From NCBI RefSeq assembly GCF_031179285.1, contig NZ_JAPSHY010000002.1, positions 124,001 to 188,000 of the forward strand: a stretch of 64,000 nt of DNA, written 5' to 3'. The notes beneath the pieces are model-generated. The model made no database searches. It saw only the letters and a program-made list of their open reading frames with translations, and was not told where the DNA came from. The position numbers and the translations under genes were made by a program. Source of the DNA: Microbacterium sp. (GTDB lineage: Bacteria > Actinomycetota > Actinomycetes > Actinomycetales > Microbacteriaceae). Positions 26,472-34,665 of the stretch are shown here, piece by piece (position 1 is the first letter of the stretch; each line of letters begins with the position of its first letter).

Positions 26472-27730
26472 GTGCCGATGCTCTCGCGCGGATGAACATG
26501 CCTGCCGACCACGGCTCCGCCGAGAGCGTTCAACGCGGCGTGCAGGGCGTCGGCGGCGTCGCCCCAGCCGGAGACCGACACGCCGGCGAGACCCTGCCAG
26601 CTCGCAGCAAGGGCGAGCTCGACGGCGACGGCGTCGGCGTCGCCGACGCGCGCCTGTGGCTCCCACCATGCCGATTGCACGCGCAGAGTCGACGCGGCGC
26701 GATCGGCCTTGAGGTCGACGCGCGCCACGATCCGATCGCCGACGAGCACCGGCAGCGAGTAGTACCCGTAACGGCGCCTGGCCGCCGGCACGTAGATCTC
26801 GATCCGGTAGTCCAGCTCGAAGATGCGCAGTGCCCGGTCGCGGAACCACACCACCGGATCGAAAGGCGTGAGCACCGCCGCGGCATCCACCCGGCGGGGG
26901 AGCACCGCCTCGCGATGCCGCCAGGCGGGAAGGGGCCGGCCTGCCCTCTCCCAGCCGCGCACGCTCACCGGCACCAGTTCGCCTGCGTCGACGAGATCCG
27001 CGATCGCCGCGGTCACCGCTCGGCGGTCGCGCAGCCGGTAGTAGTCGGCGAGGTCGGCCTGCGTCGCGACTCCGGACGAGCGGGCCGCTCGGCGCACGAG
27101 CTCGTGGATCGCTTCGTCGCGCGGGATCTCACGCGAGCGGATGCCGTCCGGGATGACGTGCTCGGCGAGGGCGTATGTGCGCTCGAACCCGCGGCGCCCG
27201 CTGACGGCGACGTCGCCGGTGCGCCACATGTGCTCGAGTGCGAGCTTGACCTCGTCCCAGTCCCACCAGGTACCGCGCTCGCGCGGCGCATCCGCCCGAA
27301 TGTCTGCCGGTCGCAGGGGGCCGCGGGCACGGAGTTCGTCGTGCACCCATCGCAGCGTGCGTTCGTTGCTGCTCATCCACGAATCCTCGGCCGACCAGCG
27401 GCGGCGGAAGTCCTCCATCCGGAACCGCCACAGCGGCCAGTCGGTGATCGGGATGAACGTCGCCTCATGAGCGAGATACTCGACGTAGTGCGTCGTGCGC
27501 GCGAGGAAGATGCGATCGAGCAGCGCCGGGTCGTACGAGCCGAGTCGCGAGAACAGCGGAAGGTAGTGCGAGCGGGCGAAGACGTTGACCGAGTCGATCT
27601 GCAGGACGCCCATGCGCTCCATCACCCGGTGCACGTGGCGCGCGGTGACGGACGCCGGGCGCGATCTCGTGAACCCCTGGGCGGCCAGCGCGATGCGACG
27701 CGCCTGAGCAGGGCTGAGGGTCTCGGTCAC
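26468..27730 (-). CDS. Winged-helix DNA glycosylase, YcaQ/crosslink-repair family
   Basis: A 420-residue protein of the HTH_42 (YcaQ/AlkX) family. Founding members unhook interstrand DNA crosslinks by glycosylase activity. Recognisable parts are LSPAQARRIALAAQGF, the MGVLQIDSVNVFARSHYLPL segment, DYYRLRDRRAVTAAIADLVD (winged helix), and LTPFDPVVWFRDRALRIFEL with YGYYSLPVLVGDRIVARVDL toward the C terminus. YcaQ enzymes carry a catalytic QxQ or QxD motif; here the corresponding stretch reads MGVLQIDSVNV, so Gln and Asp are present. The GTG at 27730 lies exactly 6 nt downstream of TACGCT (27737-27742). This supports a start much shorter than the open frame. Confidence 0.88.
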   Translation of the reverse strand: MTETLSPAQARRIALAAQGFTRSRPASVTARHVHRVMERMGVLQIDSVNVFARSHYLPLFSRLGSYDPALLDRIFLARTTHYVEYLAHEATFIPITDWPLWRFRMEDFRRRWSAEDSWMSSNERTLRWVHDELRARGPLRPADIRADAPRERGTWWDWDEVKLALEHMWRTGDVAVSGRRGFERTYALAEHVIPDGIRSREIPRDEAIHELVRRAARSSGVATQADLADYYRLRDRRAVTAAIADLVDAGELVPVSVRGWERAGRPLPAWRHREAVLPRRVDAAAVLTPFDPVVWFRDRALRIFELDYRIEIYVPAARRRYGYYSLPVLVGDRIVARVDLKADRAASTLRVQSAWWEPQARVGDADAVAVELALAASWQGLAGVSVSGWGDAADALHAALNALGGAVVGRHVHPRESIGT

Positions 27731-27819
27731 ATGGTCAGCGTATCGCCGGTCGCCGACATCCCCTGTGGAGACCGCCGCGCGCGTCGAACCGGGCCGCGCG
27801 TCCGCCGTAGACTGACCGG

Positions 27820-29016
27820 ATGAGCGACGAGCTGCGACCGAGATTGAGAGACATCTTTCGCCAGCGCCCGGTGTCGACGGAGCGAACGGTGACGACCGAG
27901 GTCGACGAAGCCGTCCCGTTCGGACTCCGCGTCGGCGCCGGCTACGCATGGCGACTGCTGCTCCTGGCCGCCGCCGTCGGAGTGTTCATCTGGCTGGTGA
28001 TCCTGCTCAAGCTCCTCGTGATCCCGCTGATGGTGGGCATCCTCATCACCGCGCTGCTGTGGCCGGCGTTCGAATGGATGCTCCGCACCGGCTTCCCGCG
28101 CTGGCTGGCCGTCGCGCTCTCGATCATCGGCACGCTGGCCATCGTCACCGGCCTCATGTGGCTGGTCGTGTGGCAGATCCGGATGGAGCTCCCCGACGTC
28201 CAGGCGAGCACCACCGAGGCGATCGCAGACTTCCAGGCGTGGCTGAGGGAGGGGCCCCTTCATCTCTCGGCGGACCAGATCGCGGACTACATCGTCCAGG
28301 CCCAGAACCTCCTGCAGGAGCAGGGGCAGGCACTGTGGTCCGGAGCGCTCGCGGTGGGCTCGACACTCGGACACGTGGTCACCGGCGCGCTGCTGTCGCT
28401 CTTCATCCTCATCTGCCTGCTCGCCGACGGCGCGGGAATCTGGCGGTGGACCGTCAAGATCTTCCCCCGCAACGCTCGCCCTGCCGTCGACGCCGCTGCG
28501 CGCAACGGCTGGAAGACGATCGTCAACTACGCCAGGACCCAGCTGTTCGTCGCCACGATCGACGCCATCGGCATCGGACTCGGAGCCTTCCTGCTCCAGG
28601 TGCCGCTGGCGCTGCCGGTCGCAGTACTGGTGTTCCTCGGCTCGTTCATCCCGATCGTCGGAGCCGTGGCCACCGGCGCCATCGCGGTCTTCCTCGCGCT
28701 CGTCTACAACGGCCCGTGGATCGCGCTGTGGATGCTCGTCGTCGTCCTCGGTGTGCAACAGCTCGAGGGCCACATCCTGCAGCCGATCCTGATGGGATCC
28801 GCCGTCAAGGTGCACCCGCTCGCCGTCGTCCTCGTCGTCGCCGGTGGCGCGATGATCGGCGGGATCCCCGGTGCGCTGTTCGCGGTGCCGCTGGCAGCAT
28901 TCGTCAACGTCGCGGCCGTGACGTTGAGCTCGGGGTCCTGGCGCACCGGCGCCGTCCCGCACGGCGATCTGATCTGGAGTACAGTGCCGCGGCCGCGGCA
29001 ACGGAGGCATCGATGA
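27820..29016 (+). CDS. AI-2E family transporter (UPF0118)
   Basis: A 398-residue polytopic membrane protein of the AI-2E/PerM superfamily with about eight helices. Typical parts are the paired N-terminal helices (LLLLAAAVGVFIWLVILLKL), the central helix LSLFILICLLADGAGIWRW, and the conserved loop FLGSFIPIVGAVATGAIAVF. The closing segment is QQLEGHILQPILMGSAVKVH, the strongest family signature. Members export small molecules or act as sodium/proton antiporters; autoinducer transport is proven only for few. The start follows TAGACT (27808-27813) by 6 nt. The stop overlaps the ilvA start (ATGA). Confidence 0.9.
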   Translation: MSDELRPRLRDIFRQRPVSTERTVTTEVDEAVPFGLRVGAGYAWRLLLLAAAVGVFIWLVILLKLLVIPLMVGILITALLWPAFEWMLRTGFPRWLAVALSIIGTLAIVTGLMWLVVWQIRMELPDVQASTTEAIADFQAWLREGPLHLSADQIADYIVQAQNLLQEQGQALWSGALAVGSTLGHVVTGALLSLFILICLLADGAGIWRWTVKIFPRNARPAVDAAARNGWKTIVNYARTQLFVATIDAIGIGLGAFLLQVPLALPVAVLVFLGSFIPIVGAVATGAIAVFLALVYNGPWIALWMLVVVLGVQQLEGHILQPILMGSAVKVHPLAVVLVVAGGAMIGGIPGALFAVPLAAFVNVAAVTLSSGSWRTGAVPHGDLIWSTVPRPRQRRHR

Positions 29017-30242
29017 GCGCAGTCCCGAGCCTTGCGGAGTTCGAGAACGCTGCTCGGAGTCTGGCTGGGGTGATCTCGCACACGCCGACCCTGCCCTCCA
29101 GGGCGCTGTCGGACATCCTCGGATCTCCGGTGCTGCTGAAGATGGAGAACCTCCAGCGCACCGGCTCCTTCAAGATCCGCGGAGCGGCCTACCGGTTGTC
29201 CCGCCTGAGCGCCGACGAGCGCCGCCGCGGCGTCGTCGCCGCCTCCGCGGGAAACCACGCTCAGGGCGTCGCGTTGGCGGCCCAGGCGCTGGGCATCTCG
29301 GCGACGATCTTCATGCCGCTGGGCGTTCCCGTCCCCAAGCTCCTGGCCACGCGCGGGTACGGAGCGGAAGTGGTGCTGGAGGGGGAGACCGTCGCGACCT
29401 CGCTGCGTCTCGCGGCGGAGTTCGCTGATCGCACCGGGGCGGTTCTCATCCCGCCTTTCGACCACCGCGACGTGGTCATCGGACAGGGGACGCTCGGACT
29501 CGAGCTGCTCGAAGACGCTCCGGACGTCGACACGATCGTGCTCGGCATCGGAGGGGGCGGGCTCATCGCCGGGGTCGCCGCCGCCGTCAAGGCTCGCGCG
29601 GCGGAGCTCGGTCGCACGGTGCGGATCATCGGCGTTCAGGCCGAGAACGCCGCCGCGATGCCGCCGTCGCTCGAGGCCGGATATCCGGTCGACATCGAGA
29701 CGCGGCCGACGATCGCCGACGGCATCCTGGTCGCCAGACCTGGACTGATCCCGTTCGACATCATCAAGGAGCTCGTCGACGAGGTGGTGACGGTCTCCGA
29801 CGACGATCTCGCCCGCGCCATCCTCATTCTGCTCGAGCAGTCGAAGGTCGTCGCCGAGCCTGCCGGCGCAGCCGGCGTCGCGGCGATCCTCGCAGGCAAG
29901 GTCACCGCGAGCGGGACGACGATGGCGGTTCTCTCCGGGGGCAACATCGATCCGCTGCTGCTGCAGCGCGTGGTGTCGCATGGCCTTGCGGCATCCGGTC
30001 GCTACCTGACGATCCGGGTGCCCCTTCCCGACCGTCCCGGTCAGCTCGCACGGGTGTCGGAGCTCGTCGCCGCCGCCGGAGCGAACGTCATGGAAGCCAT
30101 GCACACCCGCCACGGACACGGCCTGCAGATCAGCGACGTCATCCTCGAGCTCAGCGTCGAGACGCGAGGACCTGAGCACTCGGAGTTCACTCTCGACACG
30201 CTGCGGGCTGCCGGGTTCGAGCCGATGATCGTCCCCGACTGA
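29013..30242 (+). CDS. ilvA: Threonine ammonia-lyase (threonine dehydratase) with C-terminal ACT domain
   Basis: A 409-residue fold-type II PLP enzyme that deaminates threonine to 2-oxobutanoate, the first step of isoleucine synthesis or threonine breakdown. Lys54 in RTGSFKIRGAAYRLS binds PLP, SAGNHAQGVALAAQ contacts substrate, and GIGGGGLIAGVAAAV holds the phosphate. A single ACT regulatory domain covers about residues 325-409 (RVPLPDRPGQLARVSELVAA). One ACT domain and this length fit the short, catabolic-type form also used for biosynthesis in some actinobacteria. The ATG has GGAGG 6 nt upstream and overlaps the permease stop. A terminator follows. Confidence 0.94.
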   Translation: MSAVPSLAEFENAARSLAGVISHTPTLPSRALSDILGSPVLLKMENLQRTGSFKIRGAAYRLSRLSADERRRGVVAASAGNHAQGVALAAQALGISATIFMPLGVPVPKLLATRGYGAEVVLEGETVATSLRLAAEFADRTGAVLIPPFDHRDVVIGQGTLGLELLEDAPDVDTIVLGIGGGGLIAGVAAAVKARAAELGRTVRIIGVQAENAAAMPPSLEAGYPVDIETRPTIADGILVARPGLIPFDIIKELVDEVVTVSDDDLARAILILLEQSKVVAEPAGAAGVAAILAGKVTASGTTMAVLSGGNIDPLLLQRVVSHGLAASGRYLTIRVPLPDRPGQLARVSELVAAAGANVMEAMHTRHGHGLQISDVILELSVETRGPEHSEFTLDTLRAAGFEPMIVPD

Positions 30243-30273
30243 CGCTCTGCCTCTCCGAGAAGCCGCCGACGCG

Positions 30274-30310
30274 AGAACGCCCCCGGTGTCACCACGCTGG
30301 GGGGCGTTCT
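30274..30310. terminator. Terminator between convergent ilvA and greA
   Basis: AGAACGCCCCC pairs with GGGGGCGTTCT around a 15-nt loop, 31 nt after ilvA and 18 nt beyond the greA stop. Same AGAACGCCCC/GGGGCGTTCT arms as the ndh terminator. Confidence 0.8.
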
Positions 30311-30327
30311 GCGGATGCGGGTGCGGC

Positions 30328-30816
30328 TCAGCCGGTGTAGGTCTCGACCTTGACGACCTCGACCTCGATCGAGCGGCCGTTGGGCGCTTCGTAGGACGAC
30401 TTCTCGCCGACCTTGAGTCCGAGGATCGCCTGTCCGAGCGGGCTGGCCTCGCTGTACACGTCCAGATCGCTGCCTGCGGCGATCTCGCGGCTGCCGAGCA
30501 GGAACACCTCTTCGCCTCCCGCCACGTTGGCGGTGACGACGGTGCCCGGCTCGACGATGCCGCGGCTGGCGGGCGCCTCGCCGACCTTGGCGGTCTTCAG
30601 CAGCTCCTGCAGGGTGCGGATTCGGGCCTCCTGCTTGCCCTGCTCGTCCTTCGCGGCATGGTAGCCGCCGTTCTCCTTGAGGTCTCCCTCTTCGCGAGCC
30701 GCTTCGATGCGCTTGGCGATCTCATCGCGCCCGACGGTGGAGAGGTGCTCCAGCTCGGCGACCAGTCGGTCGTAGGCTTCCTGCGTGAGGAAGGGAACCT
30801 GAGCGTCGGTGGACAT
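30328..30816 (-). CDS. greA: Transcription elongation factor GreA
   Basis: GreA enters the secondary channel of RNA polymerase and stimulates cleavage of backtracked RNA. The 162-residue protein has the N-terminal coiled coil (LTQEAYDRLVAELEHL to about residue 80). Its acidic tip segment is EEGDLKENGGYHAAKDEQ, and the C-terminal FKBP-like domain contains SEASPLGQAILGLKVGE and the closing YEAPNGRSIEVEVVKVETY. Length is typical. The ATG at 30816 has GGAG 8 nt upstream; the longer open frame upstream is rejected. DUF4307 lies upstream on the same strand, separated by a strong terminator, so greA has its own promoter in the short gap. Confidence 0.97.
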   Translation of the reverse strand: MSTDAQVPFLTQEAYDRLVAELEHLSTVGRDEIAKRIEAAREEGDLKENGGYHAAKDEQGKQEARIRTLQELLKTAKVGEAPASRGIVEPGTVVTANVAGGEEVFLLGSREIAAGSDLDVYSEASPLGQAILGLKVGEKSSYEAPNGRSIEVEVVKVETYTG

Positions 30817-30869
30817 GACGAAGCTCCTTCGTTCGGAATCCCGCCGACGTTCGCGGGGGGATATGCCAA

Positions 30870-30896
30870 GACGCCCTGGCACGGTGCCAGGGCGTC
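30870..30896 (-). terminator. Terminator after the DUF4307 gene
   Basis: A perfect 12-bp stem (GACGCCCTGGCA/TGCCAGGGCGTC) around CGG, 18 nt beyond the DUF4307 stop on the minus strand and about 55 nt before the greA start. Confidence 0.8.
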
Positions 30897-30914
30897 GTCT
30901 TGTCTGCTCCGATC

Positions 30915-31301
30915 CTATGCGACCCAGCAGCTGTTCACCAAACCTGTCGTCGCTTCGGCGACCGTCGGAACCGTCTCGGAGATGCTGCGCGAGTGAGTGT
31001 CACCGACAGGGACCTCGACGATCTTCCAGCCCACCACTCCGAACTCCTCGTCCAGGGCCTCGACCGCACAGAAGACGCTCTTGCCCTGCACACCGCTCAC
31101 CTGGAAGTCGACGCTCACCGTGTGCTCATCGATGACCTCGAATCCGAGGTCGTCCGCATCGACCGAGTTCATCGACTGGCTGACGGTCGACCACCCGAGG
31201 GCGGCGACCGCGAGAACGACCACGACGCCCCCGATGATCCACGGCGCTCGCCGCCGGCGCGTTCGGCCGTAGCGTTCGTCGAGCTCTTCTCGGGTCGTCA
31301 C
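30915..31301 (-). CDS. DUF4307 membrane-anchored protein
   Basis: A 128-residue protein with a basic N terminus, one membrane helix (about residues 20-42, PWIIGGVVVVLAVAALGWST) and a small extracytoplasmic domain. The domain has two cysteines (SVFCAVEALDEEF and LVNSCWVA) that may form a disulfide. It belongs to the DUF4307 family, conserved beside greA in actinobacteria and without a known function. In mycobacteria the next gene is mca; here a small membrane-protein gene is only 68 bp away in the opposite direction. The gene is probably monocistronic, closed by the strong hairpin downstream. Confidence 0.87.
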   Translation of the reverse strand: MTTREELDERYGRTRRRRAPWIIGGVVVVLAVAALGWSTVSQSMNSVDADDLGFEVIDEHTVSVDFQVSGVQGKSVFCAVEALDEEFGVVGWKIVEVPVGDTHSRSISETVPTVAEATTGLVNSCWVA

Positions 31302-31369
31302 AGGCTGGGGCTTCCGGTCGTTAGGCTTGTGGTTCCAGGTTATGCGACCTGCGCAGGAAAGGCGGACTC

Positions 31370-31693
31370 ATGCTCGTTCTGACAGGCACGGAGACTCCGA
31401 TTCCGACGCCGACGATGACGGTCGCGCCGGAGGCCGTCACCCCCGGTTTCGTCGGTTTCGCGGCGATCGTGATCGTGCTGATCGCTGTGATCCTGCTCAT
31501 CTGGGACATGAATCGCCGCATCCGTCGCGTTCGCTACCGCGAAGAGGTGCGCGCCGAACTAGACGCCGAGCAGGCGGCGCGTTCCGAGGGCGGGGCGTCG
31601 CCGAAGGACGCGACGACCGGGATCGCAGACCACGACGCACCGGATGCCGGGACGCGGACGAAGCCAGAGGGCGACGACAGCCGCACCACCTGA
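31370..31693 (+). CDS. Small membrane protein
   Basis: A 107-residue protein with an extracytoplasmic Thr/Pro-rich N terminus (TETPIPTPTMTVAPEAVTPG), one membrane helix (about 27-45, FVGFAAIVIVLIAVILLIW) and a highly charged cytoplasmic tail (NRRIRRVRYREEVRAELDAE). The shape and place match the small membrane protein found in the greA-hemolysin III neighbourhood of mycobacteria. No function is known. GGAAAGG upstream of the ATG serves as ribosome-binding site. It is convergent with the hemolysin III gene, with 5 bp between the stops. Confidence 0.7.
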   Translation: MLVLTGTETPIPTPTMTVAPEAVTPGFVGFAAIVIVLIAVILLIWDMNRRIRRVRYREEVRAELDAEQAARSEGGASPKDATTGIADHDAPDAGTRTKPEGDDSRTT

Positions 31694-31698
31694 CGCCG

Positions 31699-32436
31699 TC
31701 AGGCTCCGGGGAACCCGAGCGAGGGCGACAGCGGGTCCAGCGCGATGAGCAGGCATGCGAACCAATGGCACAGGAAAGCCAGCACCGTGCACACGTGGAA
31801 GATCTCATGGAAGCCGAAACGGCCCGGCCACGGGTTGGGCTTCTTCATCGCGTAGACGATCGCGCCGCCGGTGTACAGCAGCCCGCCGACGACGACGAGC
31901 ATCATCATCGCGACGTTGGCGGCGAGCAGGTCGGCCATGTACATCACGGCGGCCCAGCCCAGCGCCAGATACAGCGCCACGTAGAGCCAGCGCGGCGCGT
32001 TGATCCAGAAGACGCGGAACAGGATGCCCACGAGCGTTCCCGCCCACACCACGGTCAGCAGCAGTGTGCCTTTTCCCGGCGGCAGAGCCAGGGTGGCGAT
32101 CGGCGTGTAGGTGCCGGCGATGAGCAGCAGGATGTTCGCATGGTCGATGCGCTTGAGCACAATCCTCGTCCTGGGCCCCCAGTCGAAGCGGTGGTAGAGA
32201 GCCGAGTTGCCGAAGAGGAGCAGGGAGGTGGCCATGAACACCGCAGCCGACCATTTCGCCGCGCCGCCGTCTGCCACCAGGATCAGCACGACACCGGCGA
32301 TGAGGGCGATCGGGAACACGCCGGCGTGGATCCATCCGCGCCACGTCGGTTTCAACTCGACGGAGGCGTCGTGCTGCGCCTCGGCCATGAGCGGCAGTTC
32401 TGGCAGATCGGGGGTCGAAGGCGACGGAGTGCTCAC
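31699..32436 (-). CDS. trhA: Hemolysin III family membrane protein (PAQR superfamily)
   Basis: A 245-residue seven-helix protein of the TrhA/YqfA/hemolysin III family, the bacterial branch of the PAQR receptors; TrhA of E. coli affects membrane energetics. Family residues visible are SALYHRFDWGPRTRIVLKRI followed by DHANILLLIAGTYTPIA, and, in the last helix region, HEIFHVCTVLAFLCHWFAC. These bring together the histidines thought to bind zinc. The GTG start lies 6 nt downstream of TAGAGT (32443-32448). Divergence from the Z-prenyl diphosphate synthase gene is conserved with mycobacteria, hinting at a link to polyprenyl or membrane lipid metabolism. Confidence 0.9.
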   Translation of the reverse strand: MSTPSPSTPDLPELPLMAEAQHDASVELKPTWRGWIHAGVFPIALIAGVVLILVADGGAAKWSAAVFMATSLLLFGNSALYHRFDWGPRTRIVLKRIDHANILLLIAGTYTPIATLALPPGKGTLLLTVVWAGTLVGILFRVFWINAPRWLYVALYLALGWAAVMYMADLLAANVAMMMLVVVGGLLYTGGAIVYAMKKPNPWPGRFGFHEIFHVCTVLAFLCHWFACLLIALDPLSPSLGFPGA

Positions 32437-32442
32437 GTGCCC

Positions 32443-32523
32443 ACTCTAAGTGGGGCGGCGTGATCCTGACCGCACTTATCCCCAGCATCCGTGCCGCATG
32501 CGCGCAGCGCGGCGCGATACCGT
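32443..32523. promoter_or_regulatory. Divergent leaderless promoters of trhA and the prenyltransferase gene
   Basis: TAGAGT (minus, 32448-32443) stands 6 nt before the trhA GTG. TACCGT (plus, 32518-32523) stands 6 nt before the GTG at 32530. The 75 bp between them must contain both upstream promoter regions. Confidence 0.5.
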
Positions 32524-32529
32524 AGTGAG

Positions 32530-33312
32530 GTGATCTCACGCGACGGGCAGGGGCGAGGACCGCTCTACCGGCTCTACAGCAGCCGGCTGCGTCGCCATCT
32601 GGATCCGGCATCCGTGCCGCATCACGTCGCGATGATGATCGACGGCAATCGTCGCTGGGCTCGGCAGCTCGGATATGACACCGCCGCAGAGGGGCACCGT
32701 GCGGGGGCTGCGAAGATGCGGGAGTTCCTCGGCTGGTGCGATGAACTGGGGGTGCGGGTGGTGTCGCTCTACCTCCTCTCGAGCGACAACCTGCGAAAGC
32801 GCGACTCGGCCGAGCTGGCCGACCTCATCGAGATCATCGCCGAGCTCGCCGAGGCGCTCTCGCAGGAGGAGAACTGGCGCGTCAAGCATGTCGGGCGCGC
32901 AGACCTCCTGCCGACAGAGCTGGCACGGGTTCTCGCCGACGCCGAGGAGCGCACACGCACGCACACCGGTCTGCATGTGAACCTCGCCGTCGGCTACGGC
33001 GGACGCAACGAGATCGTCGACGCGGTACGCAGCATCATCGCCGCGCACGAGGCGTCCGGCGGCACGCTGGAGGATCTTGCCGCCCACCTCACACCGGAGA
33101 TGATCGGCGAGCACCTGTACACCGGCGGCCAGCCCGATCCCGACCTCGTCATCCGCACCAGCGGCGAGCAGCGGCTCAGCGACTTCCTCCTCTGGCAGAG
33201 CGCCCACAGCGAGTTCTATTTCGTCGAGGCGCTCGGCCCTGACCTGCGAGAAGTGGACTTCCTGCGCGCCATCAGGGACTACGCCGACCGGGACCGTCGT
33301 TTCGGCCGGTGA
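32530..33312 (+). CDS. Cis-prenyl diphosphate synthase (isoprenyl transferase; UppS/Z-FPP synthase family)
   Basis: A 260-residue cis-prenyltransferase that extends allylic diphosphates with isopentenyl diphosphate. The catalytic Asp38 lies in HVAMMIDGNRRWARQLG. The helix after GHRAGAAKMREFLGW, SLYLLSSDNLRKRDSAEL, and the C-terminal DLVIRTSGEQRLSDFLLWQS segment are all family signatures. Actinobacteria usually have two such enzymes, one making long-chain polyprenyl carrier lipid and one making short Z-FPP. Adjacency to hemolysin III matches the short-chain enzyme of mycobacteria, so a C15 product is possible. The GTG is chosen by the -10 box 6 nt upstream. Confidence 0.9.
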   Translation: MISRDGQGRGPLYRLYSSRLRRHLDPASVPHHVAMMIDGNRRWARQLGYDTAAEGHRAGAAKMREFLGWCDELGVRVVSLYLLSSDNLRKRDSAELADLIEIIAELAEALSQEENWRVKHVGRADLLPTELARVLADAEERTRTHTGLHVNLAVGYGGRNEIVDAVRSIIAAHEASGGTLEDLAAHLTPEMIGEHLYTGGQPDPDLVIRTSGEQRLSDFLLWQSAHSEFYFVEALGPDLREVDFLRAIRDYADRDRRFGR

Positions 33313-33375
33313 ATCGAGCTTTCTTCGCGCTGCGGGCCCCCGGTGGTGACGAAGGTCACGTGACACAATGGCTGA

Positions 33376-34506
33376 GTGAGTACCTTCGACGAATACCTTG
33401 CGACCTTCGTCGGTGAGCCCGGCTATCTGAACTGGGCGGCGTTCGGACCGCTCGCGCCGTCGGTACGCGAGGAGGTGTTCGCCGACGCCGACCTGCTCGG
33501 CAGTGGCCGGCCGTCATCGGTCGCCCTCGTGGCGGAGCGGATCGGCCAGGCGCAGGAGCTGGTGGCCGGACTCATCGGGGCGGATGCCGCGGAGGTTGCG
33601 CTGCAGCCGTCGTCGACGCAGGGGCTCATGCATGCGCTGTACGGGCTCGGCGGTCACGTGATCGCGTCGACCGGCGAGTTCCCCAGCGTCAGCCTCACCC
33701 TCGAGCGTGCCGCCCAGGCATCGGCCGGGGCGCTCACGCCACGCTGGATCACGCCCGTCGATCTGCGGGTGACGCCGGAAGCGGTGGCCGAGGCGCTCGA
33801 CGACGACGTCACCGCGCTCGCCGTCAGCCATGTCGACTTCCGCACCGGGTACCGCGCCGATCTCGCGGCCCTGCGCGACGTTCTGGGGCCCGATCGCCTG
33901 TTGATCGTCGACGCGGTGCAGTCCTTCGGAGTCATCGAAGACGATTATTCCGCGGCGGACGTGGTGGTCGGTCACGGCTACAAGTGGCTCCGCACGGGCC
34001 GGGGCACCGGTTTCGCGTGGTTCTCCTCTCGTGCGCGCGAGCGGATCGCCCCGGTACTGAGCGGGATCACCGGCACCGTGGCGGAGGGACTCTTCGTGGA
34101 CGCGCTGCCGGTGCCGGCGGCATCCGCCCAGGCGTACACGGTGAGCTATCCCGATCACCTCGCCGCGGCACGTCTGGCCGTGGGTCTCGGCGATGTGCAG
34201 GGCGCGGAAGTGTCGCTCATCGAGGCTCGACTCGCCGAGCGCGTCGATACGGTGATCGAGATCGCCGATCGTCACGGCATCGCGGTCCATTCGCCCCGCG
34301 AACGCGAATCGCGCGCCGGTATCGTCGCGCTCGCGCCCGCCGACCCGGCGCGCCTCGCGGCTGCCCTGGCGAACGCCGGGATCGTAGTGACGGCGCGGGG
34401 TGAGACCCTGCGGATCGCGCCCCACGCGGGCACCGATGACGAGACCCTGCGCATGCTCGACGACGCGATCGCGGCCGCTGGTAACGAGACGTTCACCAGC
34501 GCGTAG
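33376..34506 (+). CDS. Class V aminotransferase-fold PLP enzyme
   Basis: A 376-residue fold-type I PLP enzyme, related to cysteine desulfurases and kynureninases. Lys203 in HGYKWLRTGRGTGFAW should form the internal aldimine. Asp179 (LLIVDAVQSFGVIEDD) should pair with the pyridine nitrogen. LQPSSTQGLMHALYGL provides the phosphate-binding loop. The N-terminal LNWAAFGPLAPSV replaces the usual YLNNAA-type substrate loop. The reaction cannot be assigned. Its GTG follows CACAAT by 6 nt. It stands between the prenyltransferase and phoH genes and looks monocistronic. Confidence 0.85.
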   Translation: MSTFDEYLATFVGEPGYLNWAAFGPLAPSVREEVFADADLLGSGRPSSVALVAERIGQAQELVAGLIGADAAEVALQPSSTQGLMHALYGLGGHVIASTGEFPSVSLTLERAAQASAGALTPRWITPVDLRVTPEAVAEALDDDVTALAVSHVDFRTGYRADLAALRDVLGPDRLLIVDAVQSFGVIEDDYSAADVVVGHGYKWLRTGRGTGFAWFSSRARERIAPVLSGITGTVAEGLFVDALPVPAASAQAYTVSYPDHLAAARLAVGLGDVQGAEVSLIEARLAERVDTVIEIADRHGIAVHSPRERESRAGIVALAPADPARLAAALANAGIVVTARGETLRIAPHAGTDDETLRMLDDAIAAAGNETFTSA

Positions 34507-34665
34507 AAATCGGCGGCGTGTCGTCACCGGCAGATGTCGTCGGCTCGTCGTACCTTCAAGGCATCGGGCACGGTGCCCGGTCGAGTCGGCCGTCAGGATC
34601 GCGACTCGTGGCCCCTGGTCGACTCGTTCTCATAGCCGGGAATTCTCCCGGGTCGGGAGTGGGTC

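Noticed and set aside
27948..30242. A single 764-codon frame that could suggest an AI-2E region fused to threonine dehydratase
   Set aside because: The first half is a shadow of the AI-2E gene read in the wrong frame. The true ilvA start is the ATG at 29013 with GGAGG, overlapping the permease stop.
34507..34665. A small antitoxin-like gene before phoH, as found in mycobacteria
   Set aside because: No open frame of suitable length, start and ribosome-binding site ends near the phoH start. Only a short inverted repeat is visible.
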